Assembly (NCBI GenBank): GCA_947624095.1
Contig: CANQIR010000064.1
Coordinates: forward strand, 1-5,753
Source of the DNA: an uncultured Bacilli bacterium
Lineage (GTDB): Bacteria; Bacillota_I; Bacilli_A; RF39; UBA660
DNA length: 5,753 nucleotides
Direction: 5' to 3'
Positions 5,384-5,753 of this stretch are shown in pieces. Below the pieces are notes generated by a model. That model made no database searches and was not told the DNA's origin. It saw nothing but the letters and a program-made list of their open reading frames with translations. Made by a program: the position numbers and the translations under genes. The number at the start of each line of letters is the position of its first letter. Positions within the stretch are counted from its first letter, which is position 1.

Positions 5384-5618
5384 CATTATATCCGTAAAAC
5401 TCTAAGATGCTAACTGCTTTCCTACTTTTAATCCCTTTCTTACACATAATATAATAAGGTGTATTATATTCTAATAATTGCTTATGATTAAAAAGTAACT
5501 TTTCATACGGAATATTAATACTTTCTGGTTTATGCCCTTCACTATAAGTAAGTGCATCTTCTATATCAATTAATTTACCCATACTAGTATTATATTCACT
5601 ATACTTAATCCTCTTCAT
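5361..5618 (-). CDS. Short single-domain rhodanese-like protein
   Basis: Rhodaneses carry sulfur as a persulfide on a catalytic cysteine. The 85-residue cytoplasmic protein shows the domain landmarks in order: LIDIED (16-21), the EGHKPESINIP block (27-37), and the active-site loop C59-KKGIK-S65, matching the CxxGxxS pattern with basic residues that bind the sulfur anion. Then come SRKAVSILEFYGYNV (helix and strand). It is shorter than usual single-domain forms (about 100-110 residues, such as GlpE). It ends at about the point where the conserved C-terminal GG...W segment normally follows, although the active site is complete. The start is ATG 5618 with GGTGG 4 nt upstream; the stop is TGA inside the terminator hairpin. 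The start codon lies in one arm of a 14-bp inverted repeat. The physiological sulfur acceptor is unknown. Confidence 0.85.
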   Translation of the reverse strand: MKRIKYSEYNTSMGKLIDIEDALTYSEGHKPESINIPYEKLLFNHKQLLEYNTPYYIMCKKGIKSRKAVSILEFYGYNVTQVVNE

Positions 5619-5651
5619 TTTACCACCATTATATTTTATGAAGAGGATTAA
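5605..5651. repeat. 14-bp inverted repeat around the rhodanese start
   Basis: TTAATCCTCTTCAT (5605..5618) and ATGAAGAGGATTAA (5638..5651) are perfect reverse complements, 14 of 14, separated by 19 bp. The left arm is the first codons of the rhodanese gene (ATG AAG AGG ATT AA on the minus strand). The spacer holds the SD (GGTGG, 5627..5623) and the likely -10 boxes. Neither strand has a T run after the stem, so it is not a terminator. In a minus-strand transcript entering from the right it would fold with the start codon in the stem and the SD in the loop. Confidence 0.8.
5628..5638 (-). promoter_or_regulatory. Possible -10 region of the rhodanese gene
   Basis: Overlapping minus-strand boxes TAAAAT (5638..5633) and TATAAT (5633..5628) lie in the spacer of the inverted repeat. 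No good -35 box is seen; TTATGT (5662..5657) at an 18-bp spacing is poor. The predicted start near 5626 or 5621 would leave a leader of 8 nt or less, so the RNA would begin at or after the SD. Confidence 0.4.
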
Positions 5652-5671
5652 ATCTTACATAAGTTATTAAC

Positions 5672-5753
5672 CTATAAACTTAAATTATAAGGTTTTCCAC
5701 TAGATCCATCCATTCCATCTTCTAATATTTTAACATCACTAGTGGCATTATAA
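5672..5753 (-). CDS. C-terminal end of an unidentified protein
   Basis: A minus-strand frame enters from the right edge and ends at TAG (5674..5672). The 26 visible residues begin YNATSDVKILEDGMD and end GSSGKPYNLSL. Codon choice matches the neighbours, and the composition (polar, acidic, Gly/Ser near the end, no basic tail) is that of a soluble or exported protein. The family cannot be named from this fragment. No clear hairpin terminator follows within the 53 bp before the rhodanese start, so read-through into that gene is possible. Confidence 0.6.
   Translation of the reverse strand, partial: YNATSDVKILEDGMDGSSGKPYNLSL

Noticed and set aside
5638..5670. Plus-strand 10-codon ORF starting ATG AAG AGG ATT AAA
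   Set aside because: It is only the mirror arm of the inverted repeat copying the rhodanese start; there is no SD and no promoter.
5672..5700. Hairpin AACCT...AGGTT at the 3' end of the right-edge gene
   Set aside because: The stem is short and bulged and no T run follows.
5736..5746. CACTAGTG palindrome near the right edge
   Set aside because: It is an 8-bp palindrome inside a coding frame, expected by chance.

Overview
The window looks like chromosomal DNA of a very A+T-rich Bacillota of the Bacilli/Mollicutes-like type (by eye about a quarter G+C). TrpRS, UppP, RmuC and a YqeD-like VTT protein all have Firmicutes-type sequences. Several starts use the AGGTGAT form of the Shine-Dalgarno (SD) sequence. 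Tryptophan is encoded by TGG, and TGA is used as a stop by the VTT and rhodanese genes, so the standard bacterial code (table 11) fits better than the Mycoplasma code. A gut uncultured-Bacilli (RF39-like) origin is a guess from overall look only.

Layout from left to right. (1) The 5' end of a minus-strand gene for an N-terminally anchored surface-type protein runs off the left edge. It has a TTG start, a strong AAGGAGG site and a consensus sigma-A promoter with a palindrome in its spacer. (2) A minus-strand lipoprotein gene is divergent from trpS, and trpS ends in an intrinsic terminator. (3) A minus-strand pair follows: a 77-residue two-helix membrane protein overlapping a DUF3603/YjbA-like gene. 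That gene converges on trpS and shares its terminator DNA. (4) uppP (undecaprenyl-diphosphate phosphatase) is divergent from this pair and ends in an intrinsic terminator shared with the convergent rmuC. (5) A minus-strand VTT/DedA-superfamily membrane protein gene and rmuC form a two-gene operon. (6) A short single-domain rhodanese gene has its own terminator and a 14-bp inverted repeat around its start. (7) The 3' end of another minus-strand gene enters from the right edge.

No single pathway links the genes. They combine tRNA charging (trpS), wall lipid-carrier recycling (uppP), membrane lipid or carrier handling (VTT protein), DNA maintenance (rmuC), sulfur transfer (rhodanese) and envelope proteins. 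The most notable features are in the regulation. Genes have very short leaders in which the SD sits at or next to the predicted RNA 5' end. Convergent pairs share terminator hairpins that hold both stop codons. An ACGTATA motif is clustered in the two left-hand intergenic regions. I see no CRISPR array, RNA gene, insertion sequence or prophage gene, and nothing that clearly makes up a new multi-gene system.
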